Positions 35,275 to 46,345 of a stretch of 64,000 nucleotides of DNA are shown here, piece by piece; the first letter of the stretch is position 1; each line of letters starts with the position of its first letter. This DNA is from Pleurostoma richardsiae (Eukaryota; Ascomycota; Sordariomycetes; Calosphaeriales; Pleurostomataceae). The stretch is from contig JANBVO010000046.1 of NCBI GenBank assembly GCA_030052745.1, positions 62,001 through 126,000 on the forward strand, read 5' to 3'. A program made the translations under genes and the position numbers. Below the pieces are notes generated by a model that saw only the letters and a program-made list of their open reading frames with translations, had not been told where the DNA came from and made no database searches.

Positions 35275-36743
35275 TCAACATTGACACTCAGGGGTCGCGG
35301 GCGCCGGACAAGGCACTGCCGGCAATGTCGCATTCGCACTGATATCGACCCCCTGGCTTAGTCTGACAGAGTGCTGCCGGATGAGCCGTATCCGGCTATT
35401 GACATACGCCGAGTTCGCGGGGTTGCCATATTGCAGCGTCAAGCCATCAGAGTGGTTTACATACACCTAGAAAGGCGAGGTCAGTTCACACCGTCGTTCG
35501 TCACGAACAGGACATGAGCTGCTGAAGTGACATTCTTACATTGCAATTGGGCACATCATGGCCGAACAAGCTCCAGAAAGCGTCCCCGGCGACCACTGGA
35601 CTCTTCTCGAGTGCTCCGAACCACGCAGCCAGAGACGCGTCGCTCGTTGACGCCGGGCTGCCGACCCAGTCGTACTCTCCGGCGAAGTAGGTCTTGTTGA
35701 CCGATGCCACTGTGGAATGCTCCACGTTAGCTCACATTTTCTAATTTGTGATTGACCACATAGGAACATTGGACAACAGAGCAGCCGTGGCTCACCCAAG
35801 TCTAAGTCAGTCCGCAGCTTCGACAAGCTGACAGGGTAATAATGGTCCGAGAAGATATCCACCTCCTCGACACTCAGATGAGTAGCGTTGACGCCGTAGG
35901 TCCCGTCGACCAACAACTTCCGCGGCGCCAGGGCCTTGACGAAGGCGCCGATCTCCCGCAGCCAGGCCACCGGCACGTCCATGTCGCCCCAGACCGGCCC
36001 GCACAGTTCGTTACCCGTCTCGTAGGCGAAGATGGTCGGGTCCTCGGCGTAGCTGAGCCCCGTGTGGCGGTTTACGTGCGTCAGGAGGGCGCGGATGTAG
36101 TCCTTGAAGGGCTCCACGATGGTGGCGTTGGTGTAGAATTGCTGCACCCGCGGATTGGTTGAGTCGGCGGCCTGGGTGAGATTGAAGCCCGCCCAGCGGA
36201 GGAAGTTGTACTTCCCGCCGTGGTAGTAGTCCTGCGGGATGTGGTCAGCAGGAGGAGAGGTCATTGGTGGCGGGACTCCTCATGGGTAGACCAGAAGCGT
36301 ACAAAGTTGTCCGTCAGGGGTACTAAGAGACGGAGACCATATTCGCGTGCCTGGTAGATGGCCCAGTCGATGGCGTCAAAAGCCTGCTCGTTAATCTTAC
36401 CGAGAGCGGGCATAACACTGAGCGGGTTCCCAGTGCTCACGCCCAGGGTGTGGGCGCGAATTGCCGTCCCGCCCATGGCCTTGACGGTGGCCATGACCTC
36501 AGTCACCCTGCCTTTGGTCGGGTAGCTCGCCTTGAGCGGCGCATAATACGGTTCGCCAGGAGGCGGAGTGACGTTCTCGTCCAAGCCGAGCCAGTAGACG
36601 TTGGCGCCTACTGCCTTCCAAGGCTTGCCGTCAAGGAGCAGTGTCGAGCCATCGCGGACCACGGGGAGGTCTCGGGCATCTTTGCGACTATTCGGGGCTG
36701 CAGTGACTCCGGAGGCGATGAGAAGTAAAGTTGAGGGCTTCAT
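35275..36743 (-). CDS. Secreted endo-1,4-beta-mannanase, glycoside hydrolase family 5
   Basis: Breaks internal beta-1,4 linkages of plant mannans outside the cell. Four exons: 36743-36303, 36231-35796, 35709-35540, 35466-35275; 412 residues. A signal peptide is clear (MKPSTLLLIASGVTAAP). Substrate-site landmarks include KAVGANVYWLGLDE, GGTAIRAHTLGVS, and LTDNF-DYYHGGKYNFLRWAG across intron 1. The acid/base is E222 in ETGNELCGP and the nucleophile is E304 in AGEYDW, the two conserved GH5 strands 4 and 7. Asn glycosylation sites are present (NLT, NAT, NKT, NHS). There is no carbohydrate-binding module or Ser/Thr linker. The C-terminus ends in PCPAPATPECQC, a short Cys-rich tail. The gene is divergent from a zinc-cluster regulator 1.7 kb away and lies in an AT-rich setting. 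Confidence 0.92.
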
Positions 36744-36813
36744 AGCTTCAGTGAGAGGTAGTAGGTGAGGAACATGGGTGCGGGGGCTGCCGGGGAGGCA
36801 AAGGTCTAGCACC

Positions 36814-36823
36814 CATATATAGA
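36814..36823 (-). promoter_or_regulatory. TATA box of the mannanase gene
   Basis: On the minus strand the sequence reads ctatatatgg, 70-80 bp upstream of the ATG at 36743, a good place for a TATA element. Confidence 0.5.
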
Positions 36824-37489
36824 TACTCTGGAGGATAATTGTCCATCATGTTGCTAGATATTCTGGGAGCCGATATAACGTGCTCCTTGGCTGAGAACTT
36901 GGCCACCAGGAGAGCAATGGTCATCATATGGCAGAACCTCCAAATCAAAGTCGTATTGGGAAAATCGAGGTGGGGGATCTGGGGATAGCTGGCAAAGGTA
37001 AATAAACCGTTCACCCCAATATCTCTAACTCTGCAATCACCATTTGCACGAAACGTTATGCTACCTGTACTGCAATTTGGAAAAGTGACAAATGGCCAAC
37101 TCATCTTGTTCGAACCTGGGCTGCCTATTTCCGCAGAGTCTGAAGCTGCTGAATATGAGAACCGCCGCCAAACAGACGCTGTATCCCCCATCTCACTTAT
37201 CCCAAAAGCAGCCGGAGATGCTTCCTCCGCCCCCCCTAAGAAGAGCATCATTTACCCCGATTTCCACTCCCTTAGCTTTCCCCTGAGGGACCAGGGTTAT
37301 TCACGTGGCGTAGATTCCAACCTAGTCCACTTTACTTAGACCATACATTTTAGACGACTAAGGTAAGAGTGTTGCTCTTTGACCTATATCTTTCTCTATT
37401 GTGCACGAAATATTGGGAAGTGATATCTTCTACTGCCTGTTGAGTTGTCGCTAGTTACGCCGGTCTAGCTCGGGATAGGTCTGTTAGAA

Positions 37490-37790
37490 GATTACATTGG
37501 CTAGTCACGTGAGTAGATGAGTTAAGAGAACAAGCAAGTTAAGATAATAGATAACTCAGGAGGGCGAGTAAGTTAGTTAGAAGTGGACAAATCATGCGGG
37601 CAGAGAAGTTGATAGACCACGTAATCAAGGATAGTAACAGGCGAGAAGGACAAATACATTATGAGAATTAATACTTTGAGAGGGTAGGTAAGTTTGGAAA
37701 ACAGGTTTAGTTGAAAAAGGATATAAGTTGGGTTAGTTGGTAGGTGAAGAGTGCAGGTCAGTTAAGAAAGTATGTTGTGATAGTATATTC
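37490..37790 (+). repeat. Purine-rich imperfect repeat block
   Basis: Recurring short words such as gagttaag, caagttaag, gagtaagttag, gggtaggtaag and gggttagttgg on the plus strand, with irregular spacing. It resembles the block at 34985-35145 in composition and word use. Confidence 0.45.
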
Positions 37791-38410
37791 AAGGACACAG
37801 AGCAGGCGGCAACTCTGAGGGCTGTTAGAGGAGGCAATGCAGACTTGGCCTGTCTGAGCTGAGAAGAGCACAACAGTACCTACCGCTTGATTCAATGGCT
37901 GATGAATCCAGCTGTTCGAGACACGACAGCCGGCGGTCCAGGACAGTAATTTCGGTGGATCAGTGGCGGCTTACTTCCGCAACCTTATCATGACCTCCAT
38001 CGGGGGTTCCGGCGCCCTGGGTTGGAATTGGGGCTGTGTAGCGTATGCTCCTGCGTAGTCAGCAACAGAATAGCGAAACTTTGCAGCGCGCAGAGCGCTA
38101 TATTAGGGCATTTGGTAGCTCGTCTTACTGGCCAAGAGCCTGTGGCGGGCAGATGATGCAGCTCTGCGGACCAATGTCGAGTCGAGTTGCGGTGAGAGAA
38201 GGAAGATCTCTCCTCATTCACACGCGCCAAGAAAGCTTGGCCAGCCCTACGCCTCCTTTGTTGTGCCTTCAAAGAGGGGAGAGTCGATTAGGTCTGATGA
38301 GGCTATATACCAAACGTCAAGAGTGGCCGTGACACTGTTGTTTCTCTGTAAATTTCTTTATCTTGCTCGAACGGGCGCGCTGCTCTGTATCAATACCTAT
38401 CTTGCTTGCC

Positions 38411-40486
38411 ATGGCCTGCCCCTCAGAGACCGAACAGCCAGCAGGCTATTTCTCGACCTTCGCCGTGGGGGACTCGGCCAACTATCCAGGCCGCGGGCGG
38501 TCGCAGAAGCGCAATAGGAAGATCTTCGTGTGCATGTCGTGCCACAAACGGAAGCTCAAGTGTGACAAGAACCTGCCCTGCGACCGCTGCGAGGCCGCCG
38601 GGACCCCGCACTCGTGCAGCTATCAGGTCCGGCCGGAGTCGACCTCCGGGCGCGGGGACGCCCCGGTCTCACCACCGGCCTCTGATGAGCAGTCGCCCCC
38701 TGAGTCGCATGAGGCGCAGCGCCCGGCTCTGGGCCGCGCATTCTATCGGCCGAGTGATAGGAGATGTCGAGTCTCAGGCACCACTCACTGGGCTGAGATC
38801 GCATCTGAGGTGAGCCAAGTCCGATCACGCAGTGTCTGCATGTGAACCTTTGCTGACTACGGGACTGCACGATCGCCTCAGTTTGAGGAAGCATGTCCTT
38901 ACCTCTTCGGGACAGACAGTCGATGGGAGACTCGGTACCGCCAGCTAAAGGGCCTCAAGAACCTCTTCCCCTCGCTATCGGGGCCGAACTTCCCCTTCGG
39001 CCACCAGGGGTTTCTCGCCAAGTCTAGGGCGCAGATTCTCGAGGTCTTCCCGCCACGGCCGGTCGTCGAGACCCTGGTAGATAACTATATGAGCACCTAC
39101 GAGAGCACCTACCGGCTCTTCCATCCACAGCAGCTCCGCGACGAGCTGGACGCCTTCTACCAGAGCTGCGATGACGTCCCGGACGGGTGGTTCGCGCAGC
39201 TGTGCATGATCCTCGCCTTCGGCTGCCAGACCGCGTCCAACGACGTGTTCGAGCGCACCATGTACTACGCCGAGTGCTGGACCATCTTCTTCCTCGACGC
39301 GGCGGAGCTGCTCTTCGGGCTGTCCCCGTACATGGTCTCGCCCGACCTGACGGCGGTGCGGACGCTATGCCTGATGGTGCTGGCGCGACAGGCGGACACA
39401 TTCAAGGGCAGTGACACGGCGCAGCTGGCGACAGTAATGGGTGTGCTGAGGAACCTCGCCCTGTCGGCGCAGCTTCACCGGACGACGAAGATCTTCGAAG
39501 GGATGCCGGAGTTCGAGGCGGAAATGCGCAGGCGGCTCTGGGTCACGGTCCGGCTTCTCGATGTGGATGTCGCGATGCGGTGCGGGACGGCTTTCCTGTG
39601 CACAGAGTACGACGCTGATGCCCCTCTAAATATCAACGACGGGGATCTCGTCCGAGGTGATGACGGAGGGTGGCTCCTGGACAACAAGCCGTCCAAGGCG
39701 CACCAGTACACCGACGGGACGTTCCAGGTGAAGCTGACAGAGCTGCTGCCCTTGCTGGAGAAGATAATAACTACGGTCAACTCGCCGTTCAGACCGGCAC
39801 TCGACTACGACGTCGTCCTGCTCCTGGACGATGAGCTCCGCAAGCGACTCCGGGACACACAGCTCACCTTTGCCTCTGCACCACCGGACGACAATGTTGC
39901 CTGCGCGCAGAAGGCTAAGGTCCAGTCACAGATGCTGCAGGTCCTGATCCACCGGACACTCCTCGCGCTGCACCATACCCCTTCCCGGTCCTCCAGCGAG
40001 GCGTCACCGCAAGAGATGTCGCGCGGGTTCGTCGTAGAGAGCGCCATGGCGCTGCTGGACGTGCACCACCAGTGGGCGGCGGCTATCTCCTCGCCGCAAA
40101 GCAGTATCCACACCAACATCGGTTCCTCGCGTGCGGGCGGCTGGCTCGTCGATGTGTCCCACGACGACTTTGGCGCGGCGGTGATGTACATACTCAACGC
40201 CGTGCGCCGGAGGGAGCTTGACGGCGGTGCAAGCTGCCACCGGGATATCGCTTCGGGCGGGGCGTACCTTCTGGCGCGGCGGAGCGCCGAGATCATGGCC
40301 GCGACGGCGTGCCGGTCGGTGGCGCATCACAAGGAGTTCGTGGGCATCTCCATTCTGCTCGCGTGCCTGGAGGGTATCATGGCGAAGGAGGCAGACATGT
40401 ACCCGAGGATGTTGGCCCTGGCGGACTGGGTCGAGGCGAACGTCATGTCTGAAGGGAAGATCTGGGCTGGTCACATGCCGTCCTGA
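38411..40486 (+). CDS. Zn(II)2Cys6 transcription factor next to the mannanase gene
   Basis: A nuclear DNA-binding regulator of 667 residues, exons 38411-38809 and 38882-40486. The zinc cluster has cysteines 41, 44, 51, 57, 60 and 69 (C-x2-C-x6-C-x5-C-x2-C-x8-C), starting CMSCHKRKLKCDKNLPCDRC and preceded by a basic run (RSQKRNRK). The middle is a fungal_trans domain: ETLVDNYMSTYESTYRLFHP, then EFEAEMRRRLWVTVRLLDVD and CGTAFLCTEYDADAPLNIND, the usual RRRLWW-type core. The C-terminal part is helical. The intron acceptor at 38881 keeps phase and joins the cluster to FEEACPYLFG. An in-frame ATG-less extension upstream exists but the ATG at 38411 is the first. A role in controlling the divergent mannanase is possible from position only. 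Confidence 0.9.
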
Positions 40487-41394
40487 ATGTCTTCTTCAGT
40501 CTACATTCCCAGGCTCATCTCAAAGTGGTCCACGTCAGAATCATACTCCGGCGCCGCGTCCACTGGACACTGCACTTAGACATGTCGTGATACTGCCATG
40601 GAGGTGCCGTATACCAGTATAGAGCCGTGACTCCTTCCATGTTAGAGACTTGGAGGAATTGAGCATCTGGTTCAACACTGGAGGCAGCTAGTTGGGCCGA
40701 ATCCCTTGCAATGCGGACGGAAGGTATTTACGCAGTGATGGAAGTATGTATATATGGCCCAGACAACGTGTATAAAGACGTATAAACGGCCGAGTGTAGA
40801 ACTACCTCAGATATTCCCAAGAAGCTTCGTATAATCATCAAGTCATCAATCATCATTGTGGGCCGGCGTCCAATTCCAGACAATCGCGGCCATCTTCCCC
40901 GGATCGGGGTCGATAGAGCGCTACCATAGTCCTTAGCAGCCCTACGACCCTCCTGTTCTACCGCATCCCGGATGCACATGAGTGAGACATGGCAGGACGA
41001 GCACAAATTGATGGACGGGTCGGCTTCTCACACAGAAGCATGAGGTGGGATCCTCATGCTTCGCCCATCGTCCACTGACCCAGACGGTGTTGTCTGCAGA
41101 TGCCCGATGCCGCTCCCCTAAGCGTATGGGATCAGAGCCGAACTTTCATGGAACGGTCGAGAGCCTGCAGCCTTTTATGGCTCTGGTGAAAAGCTCTGCT
41201 GCCGATATCCAAGGCGGTGCCTGTAGGACTTGCCGGCTTTTGCTTCTCTCGTGATATTCATGAGTCATCAAAAAGTCGTGATAAAGTCAGCACCCCTAGG
41301 AGAATCAACAGTGTCAACAAGTGCCGCGTACAGATGGAGAGAGCAGCTGCTCTGATCGTCCAACTCACCATCTCGACACCCCCTACTCACCGCA
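40487..41394. other. Convergent intergenic region
   Basis: It lies between the 3' ends of the zinc-cluster gene and the BTB gene. Only short frames; no gene seen. Confidence 0.55.
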
Positions 41395-42672
41395 TCATAT
41401 GAACCCTCCCGGGCTGTCCAAGCCGTTCATCCTCAGCGGCTTCACCCCTCGCAGCTCGACTCCGAACGACCCCAGCCCCCACAGACTCTCCGTTGTAGCC
41501 TCATCTCGTCCAGTTTCCTCCTCTTCTTCCCAGCCGCCGCCAACCCGGCCCGCCGACCCCGCCGGCGTCGAATGCGGACACCTCCCCTCCCCAACGGCGC
41601 CCCGATGACTGTGGAACGAGCACTGCCGGAACCCGAAGTGCCGCTCCTCGTTGCGCAGCGAGTTCCCAGGGATGCGCAGCTGCGGGTTCTTGACCCGCAG
41701 GTCCGCCCCGCTGCCCGCCATCTTGCGCAGGTGGCCCGCGTAGTCGGCCGCCAGCTCCGGCACCGAGCGCAGCAGCGCCCCGAACTCACCCGGCGGGGGC
41801 GGGAGCACCTCCGGCGAGGCCGAGGAGGAGACGCCCTCGTCGTCACCCTCCCCGCCGGGGACGCTGGCGATGGCCCCGGGCGACGGCGGCCCCGCCGCGT
41901 GGATCTGCCACGCCGCCATGGCGACCGCCCACCGCCGCAGCCGGAGCGACGCGCCCGCGCCGCAGCGCCCGTACAAAAAGCCCAGGAACTGCGGCGAGAC
42001 GTCCCAGTCGCAGCGGAGGTACAGGTCCTGCAGCGCGTCGGTCGCCGCGTCCTGCAGCGCGGGCAGGCCCGCCGGCCCGGCCGCGAAGAGGTGCAGCCGC
42101 ACCAGGTCCCAGTGCAGGGCGCGGCGGGCGGCCTCCGTGGCGGGCGGCACGGGCGAGGGGTCCGGGTCCGGGTAGCCGCGCGTGACCTCTGCGACGGCGG
42201 CCTCGACGAGGGAGGGGAAGGAGCGCCGGCGGTACAGCCACAGGAGGAAGAGCTCGACGGTCGCGGGGGTCTCGTCCGGGAGCCAGAGGACGCCGCCGCC
42301 GGAGGAGGACGGGGAGGGGCGGGGCGCGGGCCGCGCGCTCTGGGGCCGGCGGTCGGCGGAGCGGAGGTCCGGGGCGGAGCGGCCGTGGCGGGTGAGGCCG
42401 GCGGGCACGGCGTCGAGGCTGCTCTGGAAGAAGGGGCTGGCGCCGCAGAGGAGCTTCCTGTGGACGGCGAACTCTCGCTGTTCGGGCCCGACGAGAACGC
42501 GCACGAAGTCGGCGCTGACGAGACTGGAGGGTTCGGAGTCAGACCCGGCGAGAATGGCAGAACGCAGGATGGCACATTGCTAGCGCCCAGAGCGGACGGC
42601 AGGAAGGAGAGGAGAGGAGATAGAGCAGACTCACGAGCCCACCGAGGCCTTTCGGCCAGTCACCTTCGTCAT
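41395..42672 (-). CDS. BTB/POZ-domain protein
   Basis: Two exons, 42672-42635 (38 nt) and 42523-41395, give 388 residues. The short first exon MTKVTGRKASVGS joins in phase to LVSADFVRVLVGPEQREFAV, the start of a BTB domain. It continues HRKLLCGASPFFQSSLDA; a Pro/Ser/Arg-rich insert splits the domain before LWLPDETPATVELFLLWLYR. A helical part follows (ALHWDLVRLHLFAAGPAGLP, LYLRCDWDVSPQFLGFLYGR). The C-terminal ~100 residues are low complexity and less certain. BTB domains mediate dimerisation, often in Cullin-3 ubiquitin ligase adaptors, but fungal BTB-only proteins are mostly uncharacterised. The second exon is extremely GC-rich, so long false frames appear in other phases. A different acceptor at 42580/42579 is possible (see findings). 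Confidence 0.75.
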
Positions 42673-44028
42673 TGCGTAAGATCAGGCCGTCGTGGATCAA
42701 GGTTACCGCGCTAGAAGTGAAGCTATCTTGGACGCCGAAACCAGCAGCGATGTGATGCGACTGTCCGCGCAGGTATCGAACGACTGATTCGAATCTGACA
42801 CTGCGACGGCGGGGACCCGGGCATTAATACGACGATTCTTGTGTCATTTCTGCCTGACCACGGCGGTCCGCATCCATTCCATTTCCCGCCCGGTCTCCCT
42901 CCCATGTCCCCAAGGGCGTCTTGTGCGACGATGCGCGGGGGAGAGAACGGGGATGGCAGGGCAGACCGGGGAAGCTGCCCCTGGATTCATCTCGGCAAGC
43001 CGTTTTGTTTCGTTTTGCGGCGGGACAAGGGGCCGGGGGGAGGACGCCTCGCCGCTTCAGGATGCCGCTTAGCTACTTAGGCTGGTCGCTGCGACGCTGA
43101 CAAGGGAGAGAGGCACGCGATGACATTGAGATTGTCCCTGGATCATGAACGTTTGAGAACCCGAACCCACGAGCTGCGCGGTATAGACGCGAGATAAGAA
43201 AAAGGGACGCGCCGGGACGCGGAGCTGGCAGGCCATTAAAGGCGCACCCATTTGGCTAGCAGATAAGCGCGAACTAGGGAGCGTCTGAGGTCTGAGGGTG
43301 CAGCTGTCAGGATCTGAATTTCGCCGAGAGGAGCGGGATGATGGTTTCAGGCGAGTAGATTGCCCCCTCCGAGGAAGATATGGCAGTTGGAGATATGCAC
43401 CGCCGCGGTGATGGTGGTGGTGGCGGCGGCGGCGATAGTGGTGTCACAGATTCACAAGAGCTACCAACCAGGTGATCGCTTACATCGAAACGCAAGTGAA
43501 GACATACCTTTACGTTGTGGAAGCAAACAAGTCCAGGTAGGGCGTCGCACAGAACCACAATCAGCCAGCCGAGAACACCGTATTGGCAAGCGAGGAGGTG
43601 CGGCGGCTTCAGCAGGACGAGAAGGGGGAGGAATTAAGTCGTCATTATGCGCCGTCGTCCAACAGACCGAACGAGCAGAGCGATATCCGTTCGTAACTCC
43701 ATCAACATGAGAATCCACATCCAGCCCTTCGGGTCGTGAGACTCTAAGCTGGCTTCTTTAGCCGAGGTGATCCAAACCCCAAACGACACTCCTGAAACCC
43801 CCTGCGAACGCCCAAGGAAGAAATACCCAAGATGGCCGCCACTCGGCCTTGCATCCCATTCCCGCGTTGCAATCAATGGGCTCTGGAGGGCGCTAGAAAG
43901 CAACGCTCGAAGACAACGCTTGACCCATATCTTCCCCGAGAGCGCTCGGAATTTTCCGCCGTCACTAAATAACTCCAATCCGCTGGATCCATAGTCCAGG
44001 ATGTCTCCATTCGCTCCGCATCCATTCC
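42673..44028. other. Intergenic region between the BTB gene and the second zinc-cluster gene
   Basis: Promoter of the BTB gene on the left and 3' flank of the zinc-cluster gene on the right. ORFs inside lack domains. A short run of GGTGGT/GGCGGC triplets is at about 43411-43433. Confidence 0.5.
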
Positions 44029-46345
44029 CTACTGTAGGATCTCCGTCCCGTAGACAGCGCGTACCTCGACGAGGGCGCGCACACCCTCCGCAGCAGACGG
44101 GTGACACTCGCTCATATCAGCAAGCTGCGAAGTGCCCACCACAAGAGCCGTGACGCCATCGGCATGGATCGGCGACGCTGCCCAGAAAGGGGTCGTCATT
44201 GCAAAGGGGCTGCCCTCCAGCTGCTCGTGCGCGCCGACTTGCTGCAGCCCATACGCATCACACAGGTGCGGATTCGGGAGGAGCTCGGGAGAAACCTGCG
44301 CCATCGTTGCTACCATGACAAAGCAGGGCAGGAAGCATGGGGCACGCCGGAGGGTGAAGAGTCGCGAGTAGGACGAGGTGAGCGTGGAGATGGCCTGAGC
44401 GGCTTCGAGGCACACGGCACGGGTGGAGAAGTCGGAGCCGATGATGTTGAACTGAACGAAGGGGCGGAAGAGCAGCATCAGGCAGAATTGGAAGTAGATG
44501 CTACGTTATGATTAGCCTTTTCTTGTGGGCGATTTCATTCTTCGCAGTATGAACGTGTCACTGACTGTAGAAAGAGCACGGCCGGCGTGCAGGCAACCTC
44601 TGGACGGAGGGTCTGAAATGTCGAATCGTACCAGGACAGATATTTGGTGTAGGCCGCCATCAGGTCCTCCCCTTTGATAGGACGCTTGCGAATAAACAAT
44701 TCAAAGAGCGACGTATAGGCCAAGTCGGTGAGCTCGAACATGAGTTTGCTGCTGGGCTCGCAGCCGGGTAGATGTGTAGAGAAGGCCACTTGCAGGTCTG
44801 TCTCGTCAGTAACAAGTCGGCTGGAGTAGGCGGCAGTCCTCGTACTAACCATCCAGCAGATTCAGGGGTGTGTCGTCAGGAATCGAATCGCCTGTTCCTC
44901 GTTCGTCGAAATTCATAGGCAGAAAAGCAGAAGACGCCTTCACGAGGGACAACATGCTATGATGTTGTTAGACGAGACAATTTGAACGGCAGGCGAAGTG
45001 ACCAACCGATACAGGGATAGAGCGCCGCATATAGTCGTCGCCTTGACCTTCAGGTACTCATCATCGCCCGCCTCTTCCTTCACTCGTCCCTGCGTCACCC
45101 TTGCAGCCAGCTCAGCGCATTCCCTAGCCAGCACGCGGCTCTCCGTTTCGCGACCCTGGGTCGCCTCTCGCAGCGATAGCAACGCTATCGCCTGAATACG
45201 GGTCAGGCTGGTCTTGTCTTCTTCTAGAGCAATCAGCCGTCGCGACTCCTCGAAGAAGCGATCTGCGAGACCGTTCGTATCGATGACGACGCTGGTCGAA
45301 AAGTCGAGGAAGCGACATGCGAAGGCAAGGATGGCATTGACGAGGGCGGAGGAACAGTATCGTTGCCGGCCGTTCTCAAAGTCGTTCTGGAAAGGCTCCT
45401 TGCATAGCAAGGCAAAGACAGAGTGCTCCCACGAGAAGTAGAAGGAGAGGAGCTGGCGAATCAGATGGTCGTCGTTAGTTATAGCTGTCCAGTTTCCGAC
45501 TTTCGTCGTACTGTCGACCCAGTCAGGCAACGAATACAGAGACGGACTTCTTCCTGAGAAGTTCACGCTGGTCGCTGGAGTCGAGGCGGAGAATGCGTTG
45601 GCGGCAGAGAAGACGTCGGTGGATGGGGAGGAGCAGAACGAGGTCTTCGAAGTCTCGGTCGCGTCGTCCGCTGTTTCGAAACATATCTGCGAAGGCGCCG
45701 GCCACAAGCCTGTGTTCTCTGCACCATTCTGAGTTAAGATATCTTTGGTGTGGCTTTCTGGGGAGGCGGGAAAGTCGGCAAGTGACCAGCTATCTGCAGC
45801 GTCTGCCTCGTCACAGACGGAGGATGGAGAAGGGGCATCGGATGCGGCAGAGGGATGTGGTTCTCCTATCTCATCAACCGGCGCAGGAAGCCCTTTGGCG
45901 ATGGTGGCCACAGCCTCTCCTTTTCGAAGTCTACGCAGAACGGGGTGATAGTCGTCTTTCGAGGCTAGGGCCCCAAGGACCGCATGAGCCTGGCGGAGTC
46001 TGGTACGGAGACTGTCGACTTCGGCGCGCAACTGGCCCTTCGTCCGCCACATTTTGCTTTCGTAGCAGCATTTTTCGTCCCTGGCTGTGCAGCGCCCACA
46101 TGGTGTCTTGCCATCGCACTATGTCGGGTCAGAATTGGGCTCGGATCGACCACCCCACGAGCAAACAAACTCCTTGGACACTGGCCAGTTATGCAAGCCT
46201 TGCAAGGTACAAAGAAATCAACTCATATAAATCTTTTCCAAAGCGGTAGAATTGCTATTATCTAAGAGGAGTTATAGACACTCACCTTGGTCCTCTTCTT
46301 CCGGCAGTTAGAGCAGGCGATCAGCGTCATGTGTTGTCTCGACAT
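44029..46345 (-). CDS. Zn(II)2Cys6 transcription factor (NirA-like layout)
   Basis: A 660-residue nuclear regulator in five exons: 46345-46286, 46118-45007, 44956-44850, 44797-44566, 44500-44029. The zinc cluster is split by intron 1: exon 1 ends ACSNCRKKRTK and exon 2 starts CDGKTPCGRCTARDEKC, giving cysteines 11, 14, 21, 27, 30 and 37. A short coiled coil follows at about 46-68 (QLRAEVDSLRTRLRQAHAVL), a usual dimerisation helix. The fungal_trans domain includes LIRQLLSFYFSWEHSVFALL and the central helix IQAIALLSLREATQGRE; the later part has LYRMLSLVKASSAFLPM and YFQFCLMLLFRPFVQF. A Cys-cluster with an immediate coiled coil, then the LLSFYFSWEHSVF motif, is common in NirA/Xln-like regulators of nutrient use. 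The target is unknown. All four introns are supported by phase and continuity. Confidence 0.9.

Larger units (their letters stand above)
36744..38410. other. Divergent AT-rich region between mannanase and zinc-cluster regulator
   Basis: 1.7 kb without a gene. It contains the promoters of both neighbours and a purine-rich imperfect repeat block at about 37490-37790, annotated separately. Confidence 0.6.

Noticed and set aside
41442-42714. 377-residue minus-strand frame and 380-residue plus-strand frame over the BTB gene
   Set aside because: Composition is almost only Ser/Pro/Arg/Ala or Gly/Arg, as expected from GC-rich shadow frames; only the third phase shows BTB sequence.
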